A DNA stretch of 64,000 nucleotides from Brytella acorum (GCF_029309905.1 NZ_JARBJP010000007.1:62001-126000), one strand, 5' to 3'; positions 24,848 through 34,454 are shown, counted from the stretch's first letter. Notes: generated from the sequence alone by a model not told the origin. Numbers and translations: made by a program.

Positions 24848-26140
24848 TCAGCCCCCCGGCAGAAGCCCCGAAGCCCGGCTTGCCGTCACCCCTGAACGGA
24901 TCGCGCCCTCGATGGTCGAAGGCAGTCCCGTCTGCGTCCAGTCGCCCGCGAGAACCATATTCCCGAACGGCGTGGCCGCACCGGGACGTAGCCTGTCCTG
25001 CGCAGGCGTGGCGGCGAAGGTCGCACGCTTCTCCCACACGAGTCGAACCGGCGGCATCACGACAGGCAAACCACCGCTCACGACCGGTCCGATCACGCGG
25101 CGCACCTCCTGCCAGATGGTTGCTTTCAAATTTTCGTGATCTCTTGACCCATATCGGTTGGCCGCGCTCACCGTCACCGAAAGAATGTCGTCCTTGACGA
25201 ACACCCACTCCGTAATCCCGCCGACCACGCCGACGAATCCGGCCTGCGCGACGCGCCCGCGCACATCCGGCACTTCCGGCAGGCGGTAATGCACGTTGAC
25301 GATGCTCTCGAACGCGTCCGGCGCCGTGAAACCGGGCCAGTGGGGCGCCAGAAGACCGGAGGCCACAGGGGCGGGCACCGCCATCACAACATGATCCTCC
25401 GCCCCGAGCGCCATGGTTTCGGCCCCGAAAACCAGAGCCGTCACACGTCCATCACGCGTCTCCAGCCCCGTCACGCGCGCGCCATGACGCACTTCGCTCC
25501 CCAGCGCACCCAGATGCGCGACGGCCGGGTCCACAAAGCTCTCCGACAGCCCTTCGGACGGATACCAGGGACAGCACGCCATGCCGCCCTTCGCCAGAGA
25601 CTGCTCGACGATGTTCCCCAGCAGCCGCGCGCTGCCCGTCGCACAATCGGTGTTGAGCGCCGAGACGGCGAAGGGTTCCAGAAGGCGGCGGCTCAGCATT
25701 CCCGGGATCAGACAGGACTCGACGGTTGCCGCGTCATCCGCCTTCAGCAGCCGGAAGAGCGAACCCAGTTCGCGCATCTTCATGCCCGGCACGCGCGCCC
25801 CGCCCGGCAACGCCCAGAACGGCACCCGTCCTCTGGAGAGCCTGAGCGCCCAGGCCAGATCGGCTTCGAGATCGAAATAGGGGAAAATCGGAACGCCGGG
25901 GCCTTTGAGGGATTTCTCGGCCCCGATCAGCCCCAGATAGCGAAACACAGCGTCATTGGCGGAGAGCACCAGATGATTGCCGTTATCGATGCGCGTGCCG
26001 AGCGCCTTGTCATGATAGGAGCGCGCCCGCCCACCACAGGCCGGCCCCGCCTCATGGACCGTCACGAACGCGCGCCCCGCCAGCTCGATGGCCGCCGAAA
26101 GCCCGGCGAGCCCGCCGCCGATCACATGCACATGGGTCAT
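24848..26140 (-). CDS. hpnE: Hydroxysqualene dehydroxylase HpnE
   Basis: A 430-aa FAD-dependent amine-oxidase-like protein. The dinucleotide motif HVIGGGLAGLSAAIEL is at the N terminus, then GGRARSYHD and IDNGNHLVLSA, and the C-terminal FAD motif GDWTQTGLPSTIEGAIRSG. HpnE removes the hydroxyl of hydroxysqualene to give squalene, the step before the cyclase. The start at 26140 has GAGGG seven bases upstream and is 10 bases after the hpnD stop, so the two are cotranscribed. A frame extending upstream into hpnD is rejected. Confidence 0.93.
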   Translation of the reverse strand: MTHVHVIGGGLAGLSAAIELAGRAFVTVHEAGPACGGRARSYHDKALGTRIDNGNHLVLSANDAVFRYLGLIGAEKSLKGPGVPIFPYFDLEADLAWALRLSRGRVPFWALPGGARVPGMKMRELGSLFRLLKADDAATVESCLIPGMLSRRLLEPFAVSALNTDCATGSARLLGNIVEQSLAKGGMACCPWYPSEGLSESFVDPAVAHLGALGSEVRHGARVTGLETRDGRVTALVFGAETMALGAEDHVVMAVPAPVASGLLAPHWPGFTAPDAFESIVNVHYRLPEVPDVRGRVAQAGFVGVVGGITEWVFVKDDILSVTVSAANRYGSRDHENLKATIWQEVRRVIGPVVSGGLPVVMPPVRLVWEKRATFAATPAQDRLRPGAATPFGNMVLAGDWTQTGLPSTIEGAIRSGVTASRASGLLPGG

Positions 26141-26150
26141 GACGTCGCCC

Positions 26151-27029
26151 TCAGACCGCGTAGGCAATCAACGACCGCACGCCGCGCACGAGCTTGCTGA
26201 CCTTCACCGGCCGTTCCGGATGACGCCAGCCGCGCTTCATCAGAGCCGCCAGAACACAGGCATAGGACGCCGCCATCATGCGCGCCGGTCGCATCGCCCG
26301 GTGATCGCAGCGCTTCATCGCCACGACCGCCGCGCGGAAATGATCCTGTGCCCGCGCCGCGAGAACGCGGCACAGCGTATCCAGCCCCTGCGCATAGAGC
26401 GCCTCGTTCGGATCGAGCGGCACATCGTAACGCTGCAACAGCTCGCGGGGCAGGTATAGCCGTCCGCGCCCCGCATCCTCGTCGAGATCGCGCAGGATAT
26501 TGGTCAGCTGGAGCGCGCGGCCCAGATGATACGCCACCCTGTCCGCCGCTTCCGAGGCATCGCCGAAAGCCCGGACCGACAGACGACCCACCGCCGAAGC
26601 CACCCGATCGCAATAGAGGTCGAGCGTCGCCTCGTCAGGCGCCACGATGATGGTCTCGGCGTCCATGGCCATGCCGTCGATCACCGCGTCGAAATCCGCC
26701 TGGCGCAGATCGTAGCGACGCACGGCGTCATACAGCGCCCGATCCAGCGCATCCTGCGTCTCGCCCGCGTAAATACGCACGATGCGTTGATGCCACCCGG
26801 CCAGCGCCGCGCCGCGATCCGGCACGACAACGTCGCCATCGGCGATATCGTCGACCTCGCGACAGAACGCGTAGATCGCGAACATGGCATAGCGTCGATC
26901 CTTCGGCAGGACCTTCATGCCCCGCGCGAACGATGTGCCCGACCGGGTCACCACCGCCTCGACATGCATACGATCGGTATCGGTTACGCGGCTTTCGCCG
27001 GCTTGCCATCCGCTCAAGGCTCTCTCCAT
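26151..27029 (-). CDS. hpnD: Presqualene diphosphate synthase HpnD
   Basis: A 292-aa trans-prenyltransferase of the squalene/phytoene synthase family. It condenses two farnesyl diphosphates into presqualene diphosphate. The two Asp-rich sites are REVDDIADGD near residue 57 and NILRDLDEDAGRGRLYLP near 180. It heads the hpnD-hpnE-shc-hpnG order. The partner hpnC (hydroxysqualene synthase), usually immediately upstream, is absent here; instead a plus-strand cupin gene lies divergently. The ATG at 27029 lacks a clear ribosome site; one at 26969 is an alternative. Confidence 0.93.
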   Translation of the reverse strand: MERALSGWQAGESRVTDTDRMHVEAVVTRSGTSFARGMKVLPKDRRYAMFAIYAFCREVDDIADGDVVVPDRGAALAGWHQRIVRIYAGETQDALDRALYDAVRRYDLRQADFDAVIDGMAMDAETIIVAPDEATLDLYCDRVASAVGRLSVRAFGDASEAADRVAYHLGRALQLTNILRDLDEDAGRGRLYLPRELLQRYDVPLDPNEALYAQGLDTLCRVLAARAQDHFRAAVVAMKRCDHRAMRPARMMAASYACVLAALMKRGWRHPERPVKVSKLVRGVRSLIAYAV

Positions 27030-27179
27030 GCCATGCCGGGACGTCCCGACCGTAATGAACCGCTGGCGCTTCTAGCCGTAAAACATCAAGACGACAAAGT
27101 GACCGCCGTTTCATGCCGTTCCACGTCATGAAAATCTGACGTTTCGTCTTTCCTCCACAGAGCACGGAGAATTTCCAGC

Positions 27180-27641
27180 ATGTCCATATCCCTGTCCATG
27201 TCCCGGACCACCATTCTCGCCGCCCTCTGCTGCGCCATACCCGTCGCTGCCCGCGCCGCACCGCCGAAAAGCGCCACGGCCCACGCGCAGACGCTGCTCA
27301 AAGACGATCACTCCTGGAACGGCGTCGCCTATGAGCACTATCCGACCACCCAGCCCCAGCTCACGATGCTGAAGCTGACCATTCCGCCCCATACGGCGTT
27401 GCCCTGGCACCACCACCCGGTTCCAAACGCGGGATACGTCCTCGAAGGGCAGTTGACGATCCAGGATCGGGAAAGCGGCAAAGAGAAAACCTTCCATCAG
27501 GGCGAGGCGTTCGCCGAGAGCGTCAACGACATCCATCGCGGGGTTTCGGGCGACACCCGAACGGTTCTGCTGCTGACCTATTCCGGCACCCCCGGCACGC
27601 CGACCTCGGTTCCCGAAGACCAGAAAAATCCGGAATACTGA
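27180..27641 (+). CDS. Secreted cupin-domain protein
   Basis: A 153-aa protein with a signal peptide (ILAALCCAIPVAARA then AP) and one cupin domain. The first cupin motif is PPHTALPWHHHPVPNAGYVLEGQL, with His/His and Glu positions for a metal; the second, HQGEAFAES...HRGV, is weaker. Expected to be periplasmic. Function is not predictable beyond metal-dependent binding or dioxygenase/isomerase chemistry. It is divergent from hpnD, with 150 bases between starts. Confidence 0.75.
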   Translation: MSISLSMSRTTILAALCCAIPVAARAAPPKSATAHAQTLLKDDHSWNGVAYEHYPTTQPQLTMLKLTIPPHTALPWHHHPVPNAGYVLEGQLTIQDRESGKEKTFHQGEAFAESVNDIHRGVSGDTRTVLLLTYSGTPGTPTSVPEDQKNPEY

Positions 27642-27753
27642 GCGGGTTCCAACCCGAAGGTTTTCACGTCGGAACGACATTGACAGCGCCATGCCGCCCT
27701 CCCTAGCGTGGTGCGGGATTCAGAAATCGCCCGCAGCACAGGGAGACGCGCAT

Positions 27754-28932
27754 ATGGCCACGGTTTTTTCGAAAGAGGTTGAGGACGATCTCCGCGCCCG
27801 TGGCTATTCACGCCGCCAGTTCGGGCGCATTTCTTCCCTGCTGTCGGTGGGCGCCGCATTCGGCAGCCTGATGCCGGAAGCCTTCGCCGCCGCCCCCAGA
27901 AAAGATCCGGGCTTCGTCGGCCATACCGACATGATCCGCATCAGCACCAACGAGTGCTGGACGGGACCGTTCCCTTCCCCGGCGGCGGCCGGACAGGCGA
28001 TCGTCCTTCAGGGCAACCGCTACGAACCCGACCACCTGCGCAAAACCCTGATCGAGACCGCTGCCACGGTGGAAGGCGTTCCGGTCGGGAACGTTCTGCC
28101 CTGGCCCGGCTCGTCGGAGCCTCTGCTACGCACGGTCATCTGCTTCTGCTCGCCGACGCGCGGCGTCGTAACCGCCAACCCGACCTATGAGGCGGTCTGG
28201 GGAAGCGCCGAATGGCTCAGGACCAAGCTGACCCGCGTGCCGCTCTCGGCCGCCAACAACTACGCCACCGATGTCCGCGCCATGCTGCGCGCCGACCCGA
28301 ACGCCGGCATGTATTATATCTGTTCGCCGAACAACCCGACCGGCACGGTGACGTCGCTCGAAGACATCCAGTGGCTGGCCGACAACAAGCCGAAGGACGC
28401 GGTGCTGGTCGTCGACGAGGCCTATATCCACTTCTCGACCGCCCGGAGCGCCATTCCCCTCACACAAGGCCGTGACGACGTCCTCGTTCTGCGCACCTTC
28501 TCCAAACTCTTCGGCATGGCCGGTCTGCGTCTCGGCCTTACCTTCGCAAGCCCCGCCCTGCACGACCGCATGATGCGTTTCGACGGCGAGAACCTCATCA
28601 GCATGCTGAGCGTCGTCGCCATGGCCGTCGGTGGCCCAAGCCTCGTCGAAAAGGACATGATCCTCCAGCGCCGCAATGACATGATCGCCGCACGCGACAT
28701 GACGTTGGCCCATCTGACCAGGCGAAACATTCGCTTTATTCCCGGAAGCCAGGCCAACATGATTCTGGTCGACTGGAAAAAACCGGCCCCCGCCGTCAAG
28801 GAAGCCTTCGCGCGGCAGAAGATCGAGATCGGCCGCAACTGGCCCATCTGGCCGACCATGTCACGCGTGACGATCGGATCGATGCGGGACATGGAAGGAT
28901 TCTGCGCCGCGCTGGACAGGATCATGGCGTGA
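27754..28932 (+). CDS. Tat-exported PLP-dependent aminotransferase (HisC-like)
   Basis: A 392-aa fold-type I aminotransferase. RISTNECWTGP, ANPTYEAVWG, CSPNNPTGTV, VVDEAYIHF and the PLP lysine in TFSKLFGMAGLRLG define a histidinol-phosphate-aminotransferase-like enzyme. Unusually, residues 11-40 read YSRRQFGRISSLLSVG...AFA followed by AAP, a convincing twin-arginine signal with a cleavage site. GGGAG eight bases before the ATG at 27754 supports this start, so the signal is part of the protein. A Tat route would let it be exported already folded with PLP. Periplasmic substrate and role are unknown; the ordinary biosynthetic HisC would be cytoplasmic. Confidence 0.8.
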   Translation: MATVFSKEVEDDLRARGYSRRQFGRISSLLSVGAAFGSLMPEAFAAAPRKDPGFVGHTDMIRISTNECWTGPFPSPAAAGQAIVLQGNRYEPDHLRKTLIETAATVEGVPVGNVLPWPGSSEPLLRTVICFCSPTRGVVTANPTYEAVWGSAEWLRTKLTRVPLSAANNYATDVRAMLRADPNAGMYYICSPNNPTGTVTSLEDIQWLADNKPKDAVLVVDEAYIHFSTARSAIPLTQGRDDVLVLRTFSKLFGMAGLRLGLTFASPALHDRMMRFDGENLISMLSVVAMAVGGPSLVEKDMILQRRNDMIAARDMTLAHLTRRNIRFIPGSQANMILVDWKKPAPAVKEAFARQKIEIGRNWPIWPTMSRVTIGSMRDMEGFCAALDRIMA

Positions 28933-28982
28933 TCACGCGAACCGGTGACAGGCTCCGCCCCAGAAGAGATGGAGTTTTCACA

Positions 28983-29041
28983 TAAAAATCGAGGCACGGC
29001 ATGACATGGCGATGCCGCGAAATCTATGGATGCTGTGCCTC
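28983..29041 (-). terminator. Nested hairpin and T run at the end of 29024-29569
   Basis: GAGGCAC (28991-28997) pairs with GTGCCTC (29035-29041), enclosing CGGCAT/ATGCCG (28997-29002 with 29012-29017). On the minus strand the structure is followed by GATTTTTATG. It overlaps the stop codon of the small secreted protein gene, and probably ends that transcript. Confidence 0.6.
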
Positions 29042-29569
29042 TGACGACGGGCTCGACGTCAAAGGCGCGCAGTAGCCCGTGCCGACATGGCGTTGCGGGT
29101 CGAAAGCTTCCTTCTCGGGACGACGCTCCAACACGACGTGTCTGGGCGTCGTGTCCCACGGAGAGGTCATCATCCCCTCCAGAGCCCTGTCGGTCTTCAC
29201 GCCGTCAAAAGACAGTCGGCGGGAGCCGCCCGGCAATGAGGCCACAAAAGCGAAACGTCCGGGCGCCCGCGCGTCGTTGACGATCTTCGCAGGCGCCGGT
29301 TCCATGAAAACACCTTCGGACCAGTAAATCCAAAGATCCGGATGCGGGCCACCGCCCTGCTCTTTCACGACGTAGCCCGCGACGTCCCCGCTTTCCTTTT
29401 CGTAACAGCTATTGGTGTAGAACGCGGTCTCTGAAGTCTTTTCCGCTCCGGCGCAAGGATGCGCGAAAGTCGCCATGGCCAGCAACGACGATCCAGGGAA
29501 ACACACCTTCCTCCGAATTTTCAGGGCCCACATCCAGACCTGCGCCAACTCCGTCTCTCCCTTTCCCAT
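29024..29569 (-). CDS. Putative secreted protein of unknown function
   Basis: A 181-aa protein, not recognised. Residues 13-42 (MWALKIRRKVCFPGSSLLAMATF...CAGA) look like a signal peptide, so the true start may be the ATG at 29533. The mature part has two Cys (NSCYEK and GTGYCAP), which could form a disulfide, and no clear domain. It begins 21 bases after the stop of the M1-type peptidase gene, on the same strand, and ends in a terminator-like structure, so the two are probably one operon. Confidence 0.6.
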   Translation of the reverse strand: MGKGETELAQVWMWALKIRRKVCFPGSSLLAMATFAHPCAGAEKTSETAFYTNSCYEKESGDVAGYVVKEQGGGPHPDLWIYWSEGVFMEPAPAKIVNDARAPGRFAFVASLPGGSRRLSFDGVKTDRALEGMMTSPWDTTPRHVVLERRPEKEAFDPQRHVGTGYCAPLTSSPSSEAQHP

Positions 29570-29590
29570 CGCGCGCGATAGACGACCCGA

Positions 29591-31600
29591 TCAGGGCACG
29601 GAAACATCGCGCACATTATCCGTCCGGTCCGGCTCCGGAAGCTTGTGATCCGGATCGAGTTCGGCCCGCGCGACCCGCTTGCCGTCCGGCAGGGTGATCG
29701 TCACATGATCATGCAGATACCAGCTTTCCGTCGGCACCACCCGATCCTCATGAGAGCCATCCGCATAGGTGACGCACAGCGTCACCGGCAGGAGCAGCTT
29801 GCCCGTGTTGCGCACGACGACCATCGTGCCGCCGTCCTTGGCCGCCGCGACGCTGTCGAGCGCGTAGCCCGGCGCCCAGTTCTCGAAATACCAGCCCCGC
29901 CAGAACCATGTCAGATCCTCGCCCGTTTCGCTGCTCATGAAGCGGAAGAAATCCGAAGGCGTCGGATGGTGGAACGCCCAGGAGGCGATATAACGCCGGA
30001 AAGCCGGGTCGAACCGTTCCGGTCCGAGGATCTGCTCGCGCAACAGCATCAGCCCGTAGGCCGATTTGAAATAGGTCACCGGATGGCGGTATTTTTCCGA
30101 TACCAGTTCGGACGGCGTCATGAGCGTCGGCGCCTGCGGATCGGTCAGAACCGGCAGGATATCCTCCGCCGGACGACCGGTTTTCGGCGCGAACTCGCTA
30201 TCGCTCTTGGGCGCGTATTCCCCGTGATTGAAATGGTCCGATGCATAGACGTCGATGAACGTGTTGAAGCCTTCATCCATGAAGGCGTTGCGACGCTCGT
30301 TGGAGCCGACGATCATCGGAAACCAGTCATGGCCCAGCTCATGCGTCGTGATCCAGAACAGTTCCGGCCCGTGATCCTCCCATCCATCGAACACGATGCC
30401 GGGATATTCCATACCCGCGCCATGACCGCCCAGATTGACGGCGTTCGGCCAGGGATAGGCGAACCACTGCTGCGAAAAATACTCGATGGCGTGTTTGACA
30501 TAATCCGTCGAGCGATCCCACGCCTGCGGTCCGATCCCCTCGCGCGGATAGACCGACATCGCCAGTCGCGGCACCGGCTTCATGCCCGGCGCGGGGGCGA
30601 CCGGCGGCAGGTTGATGCGAGCGGCATCCCACACGAAGGCATCTGACGCCGCGAAAGACACGTCGCGCGTGTTGGTCATGTGGAAGCGCCAGGTTTTCTC
30701 TCCCGCACGGGCCAGATGGCTCGCGGGATCGGTCACGTCCTCCGCCGTGCGGATCATAACGCGCGTGTCGCTCTTCCCGGCGGCGTCGAGGCGGGATCGC
30801 TCCTTCGGCGTGAGAACTTCCGCCGGGTTGACCAGCGCGCCGGACCCGGCGACCGTGAAGTTCCACGGAACCGTCACCGCATAGTCGAAATCGCCGTAAT
30901 CGAGGAAGAATTCCTGCCCGAGGAAGGGCAGCGTGTCCCAGCCGCGCCGGTCATCGTACACGGCCATGCGGGGATACCACTGCGCGACCTCGAAGATCGT
31001 GCCGTCCCTGACCGGCGTCACCGCCGTCCGGCCACCCCAGACGCCCGGTATGGTGTGATGCCACACGATATGCAGCCGCACCCTGCCGCCATGGGCCAGC
31101 GCAGTCGGAAGACGCACCTGCATACGGGTATCGGAGACGAGCGTCGCGACCGCCTGACGGTGAGCAGCCTCTCCAACCTCCACCCGTTCGATCACCATGC
31201 CGTCCGTATGGTGCGGATGACGCTCCGGGTTGGAGAACCCGGCCCGCGCGCCGTCCTTGTAGATGTTCTGATCGAGCTGCACCCACAGGACATCCAGCGC
31301 ATCCGGGCTGTTGTTCGTATAGGTGATGGTCTCGTCGCCGCCCAGAACGTGGGAAGCCGGATCGATATGCGCGCTAATGCTGTAATCCGCGCGATTCTGC
31401 CAGTAATCCGGCCCCGGCAGCCCACTGCCCGAACGATATCGGTCAGAGGCGTCCGGCAGAACCAGAGGCGCGAAGACCTGCCGCATCGCCAGAGGCGCAT
31501 TCTGGCTGGGAGCGGGAGGCTCCCCCGCGCTCGCCGTTGCGAGCAAAAAGGCCGGGGAAGACAGGAAGATCGTCGAACACCACAGGAAAAGACGCCGCAT
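29591..31600 (-). CDS. Exported M1-family metallopeptidase
   Basis: A 669-aa protein with a signal peptide (STIFLSSPAFLLATASA then GE). The zinc site is HELGHDWFP (HExxH), followed 18-19 residues later by MDEGFNTF supplying the third ligand Glu; GMEYPGIVFDGW acts as the substrate-recognition segment. The N-terminal beta-sandwich (about residues 60-270) is typical of M1 aminopeptidases, and the C-terminal part has a beta-sandwich-like stretch. It probably degrades peptides in the periplasm. The ATG at 31600 is preferred because the signal peptide begins there; the frame extends upstream without homology. A small secreted protein gene follows. Confidence 0.88.
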   Translation of the reverse strand: MRRLFLWCSTIFLSSPAFLLATASAGEPPAPSQNAPLAMRQVFAPLVLPDASDRYRSGSGLPGPDYWQNRADYSISAHIDPASHVLGGDETITYTNNSPDALDVLWVQLDQNIYKDGARAGFSNPERHPHHTDGMVIERVEVGEAAHRQAVATLVSDTRMQVRLPTALAHGGRVRLHIVWHHTIPGVWGGRTAVTPVRDGTIFEVAQWYPRMAVYDDRRGWDTLPFLGQEFFLDYGDFDYAVTVPWNFTVAGSGALVNPAEVLTPKERSRLDAAGKSDTRVMIRTAEDVTDPASHLARAGEKTWRFHMTNTRDVSFAASDAFVWDAARINLPPVAPAPGMKPVPRLAMSVYPREGIGPQAWDRSTDYVKHAIEYFSQQWFAYPWPNAVNLGGHGAGMEYPGIVFDGWEDHGPELFWITTHELGHDWFPMIVGSNERRNAFMDEGFNTFIDVYASDHFNHGEYAPKSDSEFAPKTGRPAEDILPVLTDPQAPTLMTPSELVSEKYRHPVTYFKSAYGLMLLREQILGPERFDPAFRRYIASWAFHHPTPSDFFRFMSSETGEDLTWFWRGWYFENWAPGYALDSVAAAKDGGTMVVVRNTGKLLLPVTLCVTYADGSHEDRVVPTESWYLHDHVTITLPDGKRVARAELDPDHKLPEPDRTDNVRDVSVP

Positions 31601-31685
31601 ACCACCCCCGGGAACATCAAGAACGTTCCTATGCGGTACCGTAACGCTTTCGATCCGGCAAGACGACCGTAGGCCGAACCTTCTA

Positions 31686-32522
31686 TCAGAACTCCTGGTA
31701 GAAGGACGGATCCTGATTTTTGGTGCGTCCGTCCGGACGGGCCAATGTTGCGATCGCGGCCATATCATCCGCAGTCAGTTCGAAGTCGAACAGGAACAGA
31801 TTGTCCTTCTGTCGCTCGGGCTTGGCGGATTTGGGGATCGGCACGACGCCAAGCTGCGTATGCCAACGCAGGATCACCTGCGGAACGCTCCGGCCCAGGC
31901 GCTCGGCAATCTTCGTCAGGACCGGGTCCTTGAGCATGGCGCTCGCACGGCCAAGCGGACTCCATGCCTGGGTTACGATATCATGCGCCTTGTTCCAGGC
32001 GCGCTGCGCGTCCTGCGGAAAATACGGATGCAGCTCGATCTGGTTGACGCTCGGAACCTCGCCGGTCGCTTCGATGATGCGCTCAAGATGCTCGGGCAGG
32101 AAATTGCACACCGCGACCGAGCGAACCAGACCGCGCCGCCTGGCTTCCACCAGCGCCTTCCAGGCCTCGACATACTTGCCCTCTTTGGGATTGGGCCAGT
32201 GAATATAATAGAGGTCGTAATAGTCGAGCTGGGCGCGATAGAGCGACTCCTCGATCGTAGCCAGCGCTTCGTCATACTGATGATGACGTCCCGGCAGCTT
32301 CGAGGCCACGATGAGCTTGTCGCGGGAAACACGCCCGTCTCGCACGGCTTTGCCGACCGCGCCTTCGTTTTCGTAATTGAACGCGCTGTCCAGCCATACG
32401 TAACCTACGTCGATCGCGCTTTTCATCGCCTCGACGCCGGCCGAACCATTGAGCTTGTACGTTCCGAACGAAACGGCGGGCAGCGTCAGTCCATCATGGG
32501 TTTTGAGAACTGGGATGGTCAT
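31686..32522 (-). CDS. Aldo/keto reductase
   Basis: A 278-aa NADPH-dependent TIM-barrel oxidoreductase of the AKR superfamily. The tetrad is visible: Asp and Tyr in WLDSAFNYENE, Lys in VASKLPG, and His in YYIHWPNP. IPKSAKPERQKDN is the cofactor-binding loop. It resembles 2,5-diketogluconate reductase-type enzymes, which fits acetic acid bacteria, but the substrate cannot be fixed. AAGGA seven bases upstream supports the ATG at 32522. Confidence 0.9.
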   Translation of the reverse strand: MTIPVLKTHDGLTLPAVSFGTYKLNGSAGVEAMKSAIDVGYVWLDSAFNYENEGAVGKAVRDGRVSRDKLIVASKLPGRHHQYDEALATIEESLYRAQLDYYDLYYIHWPNPKEGKYVEAWKALVEARRRGLVRSVAVCNFLPEHLERIIEATGEVPSVNQIELHPYFPQDAQRAWNKAHDIVTQAWSPLGRASAMLKDPVLTKIAERLGRSVPQVILRWHTQLGVVPIPKSAKPERQKDNLFLFDFELTADDMAAIATLARPDGRTKNQDPSFYQEF

Positions 32523-32601
32523 GATGTGTCCTTTCACCGGATGGCGGCATATCCGGAGTTAAAGACTCACATCGCCCGACGGTTCAATTCAGGCCACGCG
32601 T

Positions 32602-33114
32602 TTATGACCGCCGCGTATCCGCGAGCGCGCCCGGCCGCACGAGTCCGACGATCACGATGGCCGCCAGAACCGCGGAATAAACGCCTTCGAGCGCCGCCAT
32701 CGAGAAAGGGAGTCCGAACACGTAGCTTGGCGCATCACAAGGTTTTGTCGGCCGCAGCGGCATGCTCAGCAGCCTCTCACGATAGGTGCTGCCATGCACG
32801 ATCGGCGCCCGACACGACGGAAACGGGCTCTCCCACCAGTGATGCTCGACCCCCACATGCACAAATGAGAGCAACGCGCTCGCGGTAAGCAGAACAAGCC
32901 CCGCAACCAGAGACCAGAATCCGACACGCCGGGGCACGACGAACGCCAGAACGCCCGCGACAAAAATAAACCGCCACGGTACGCGCTCGACCAGGCAGAG
33001 TTCGCATGGCACTTCACCGAGAACGTGCTGCGAATACCACGCCGTTCCCAATGCGAAGAAACTTGCGAAAATCAGCAGAACCCCGAGACTGCTCTGAACG
33101 GCCGAACGTGTCAT
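32602..33114 (-). CDS. dsbB: Disulfide bond formation protein DsbB
   Basis: A 170-aa inner-membrane protein with four hydrophobic segments. The first periplasmic Cys pair is CELC (residues 37-40, followed by LVERVPW), and the second is PSCRAP...KPCD (about 100-126). DsbB reoxidises DsbA and passes electrons to quinone. Its ATG overlaps the otsA stop by 4 bases, so it is at the end of an otsB-otsA-dsbB operon. The link between trehalose and disulfide formation may only be positional. Confidence 0.9.
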   Translation of the reverse strand: MTRSAVQSSLGVLLIFASFFALGTAWYSQHVLGEVPCELCLVERVPWRFIFVAGVLAFVVPRRVGFWSLVAGLVLLTASALLSFVHVGVEHHWWESPFPSCRAPIVHGSTYRERLLSMPLRPTKPCDAPSYVFGLPFSMAALEGVYSAVLAAIVIVGLVRPGALADTRRS

Positions 33115-34454
33115 GATGGACTGGCTGTCTCCCCAAGCACCTCAAGAAAATGCCGCGCCCAATGCGCCGCGGTATTGCGCGTCACTTCCTCGTTCAGCGC
33201 TTCCCATCGTTTTTGCCGCTCGTCCAGAGGCATCGTCAATGCCTGGTCGAGCGCATCGGCCACATCGTCGCAATCATAAGGATTGATGAGCAGCGCGTTT
33301 TCCATTTCCGGCGCCGCTCCCGCGAAATGGGACAGAACCAGCACGCCGGGATCCGCAGCGTCCTGAGCCGCCACGAACTCCTTGGCGACGAGGTTCATGC
33401 CATCGCGCAACGGTGTGACGAGCGCCACATCCGCGAGCCGGTGAAAGCTCGCCAGCAACGCACGCGGCACGGGCTGGGTCAGATAGCGGATGGGCGTCCA
33501 GTCGAAATCGGCATGCTGGCCGTTGATGAAACCCACCAGCTCATCGAGTTCGCGGCGCAGCGTCTGATAACTGGAGACCCCGGCGCGTGACAGCGGCGAG
33601 ATCTGCAGGAAAACAGCGCCCCGCAGATGCTCCGGATACCGCTTGAGAAGGGTCTCGTAACCCCGAAGCCGCTCGGGAATGCCCTTCGAGTAATCCAGGC
33701 GATCCACGCCCAGGATCAGCTTGCGTCCGCGCAGGCTGTCCTTGAGGCGTTTCACTTCGGGATCGCGAATGTTGTCAACGGCCTGCTGCGCGAATTCCTT
33801 GGGATCGATTCCGATGGGGAAGGCCTGCGCCGCCTTGTCGAGACCGCAGCCACGGAAGCATTCGTTGAGATTGCGCACGTCCTCCTCGGTCTGAAGACCG
33901 ATCAGATCATACGAAACCATCTCCCGGAGGAATTCCGCCGCCGGAGGCAGGACGCGCATGACGCTCCACGGCGGGAACGGAATATGCAGGAAGAAACCGA
34001 TCTTGCATTTGACGCCGCGTTTGCGCAGTTCGGCACCCAGCGGCATCAGATGATAGTCATGAACCCAGATCGTATCGTCCGGCTTCAGAAACCGGACAAG
34101 ATGATCGGCGAACATCGCATTCACCTCGCGATAGACCCTCAGATCCTCACGATGAAAGTCGATGATCCCGATACGATAATGAAAGAGCGGCCAGAGCAGG
34201 GCATTTGAGAAGTTTTCGTAAAAACGCTCGTATTGCTCCCGTGTCAGATCCACCGTCGCAAAAGTGACGCCTTCAACCTTGTCGAAAACCGGCTCCTGAT
34301 CCGCTGAGTCTTCGGAATACTGCCCCGACCAGCCGAACCAGACGCTCTCCACCCCTTTCATCGCATCACGAAGCCCCACGGCGAGGCCGCCGGCGGGCTG
34401 TGTGCGCTCGCGGGGCGACGGCACCCGGTTGGAAACAACGATCAGACGTCCCAT
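33111..34454 (-). CDS. otsA: Trehalose-6-phosphate synthase
   Basis: A 447-aa GT20 enzyme that joins UDP-glucose and glucose-6-phosphate. It shows LIVVSNRVP, PAGGLAVGL, DTIWVHDYHLMPLG, GFFLHIPFPPWSV, GVDRLDYSKGIPERL and VTPLRDGMNLVAKEFVA, all conserved family motifs. Trehalose protects from osmotic and desiccation stress. The start at 34454 has GGAGG seven bases upstream; it overlaps the otsB 3' end by 13 bases, so expression is coupled. Confidence 0.96.
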   Translation of the reverse strand: MGRLIVVSNRVPSPRERTQPAGGLAVGLRDAMKGVESVWFGWSGQYSEDSADQEPVFDKVEGVTFATVDLTREQYERFYENFSNALLWPLFHYRIGIIDFHREDLRVYREVNAMFADHLVRFLKPDDTIWVHDYHLMPLGAELRKRGVKCKIGFFLHIPFPPWSVMRVLPPAAEFLREMVSYDLIGLQTEEDVRNLNECFRGCGLDKAAQAFPIGIDPKEFAQQAVDNIRDPEVKRLKDSLRGRKLILGVDRLDYSKGIPERLRGYETLLKRYPEHLRGAVFLQISPLSRAGVSSYQTLRRELDELVGFINGQHADFDWTPIRYLTQPVPRALLASFHRLADVALVTPLRDGMNLVAKEFVAAQDAADPGVLVLSHFAGAAPEMENALLINPYDCDDVADALDQALTMPLDERQKRWEALNEEVTRNTAAHWARHFLEVLGETASPS

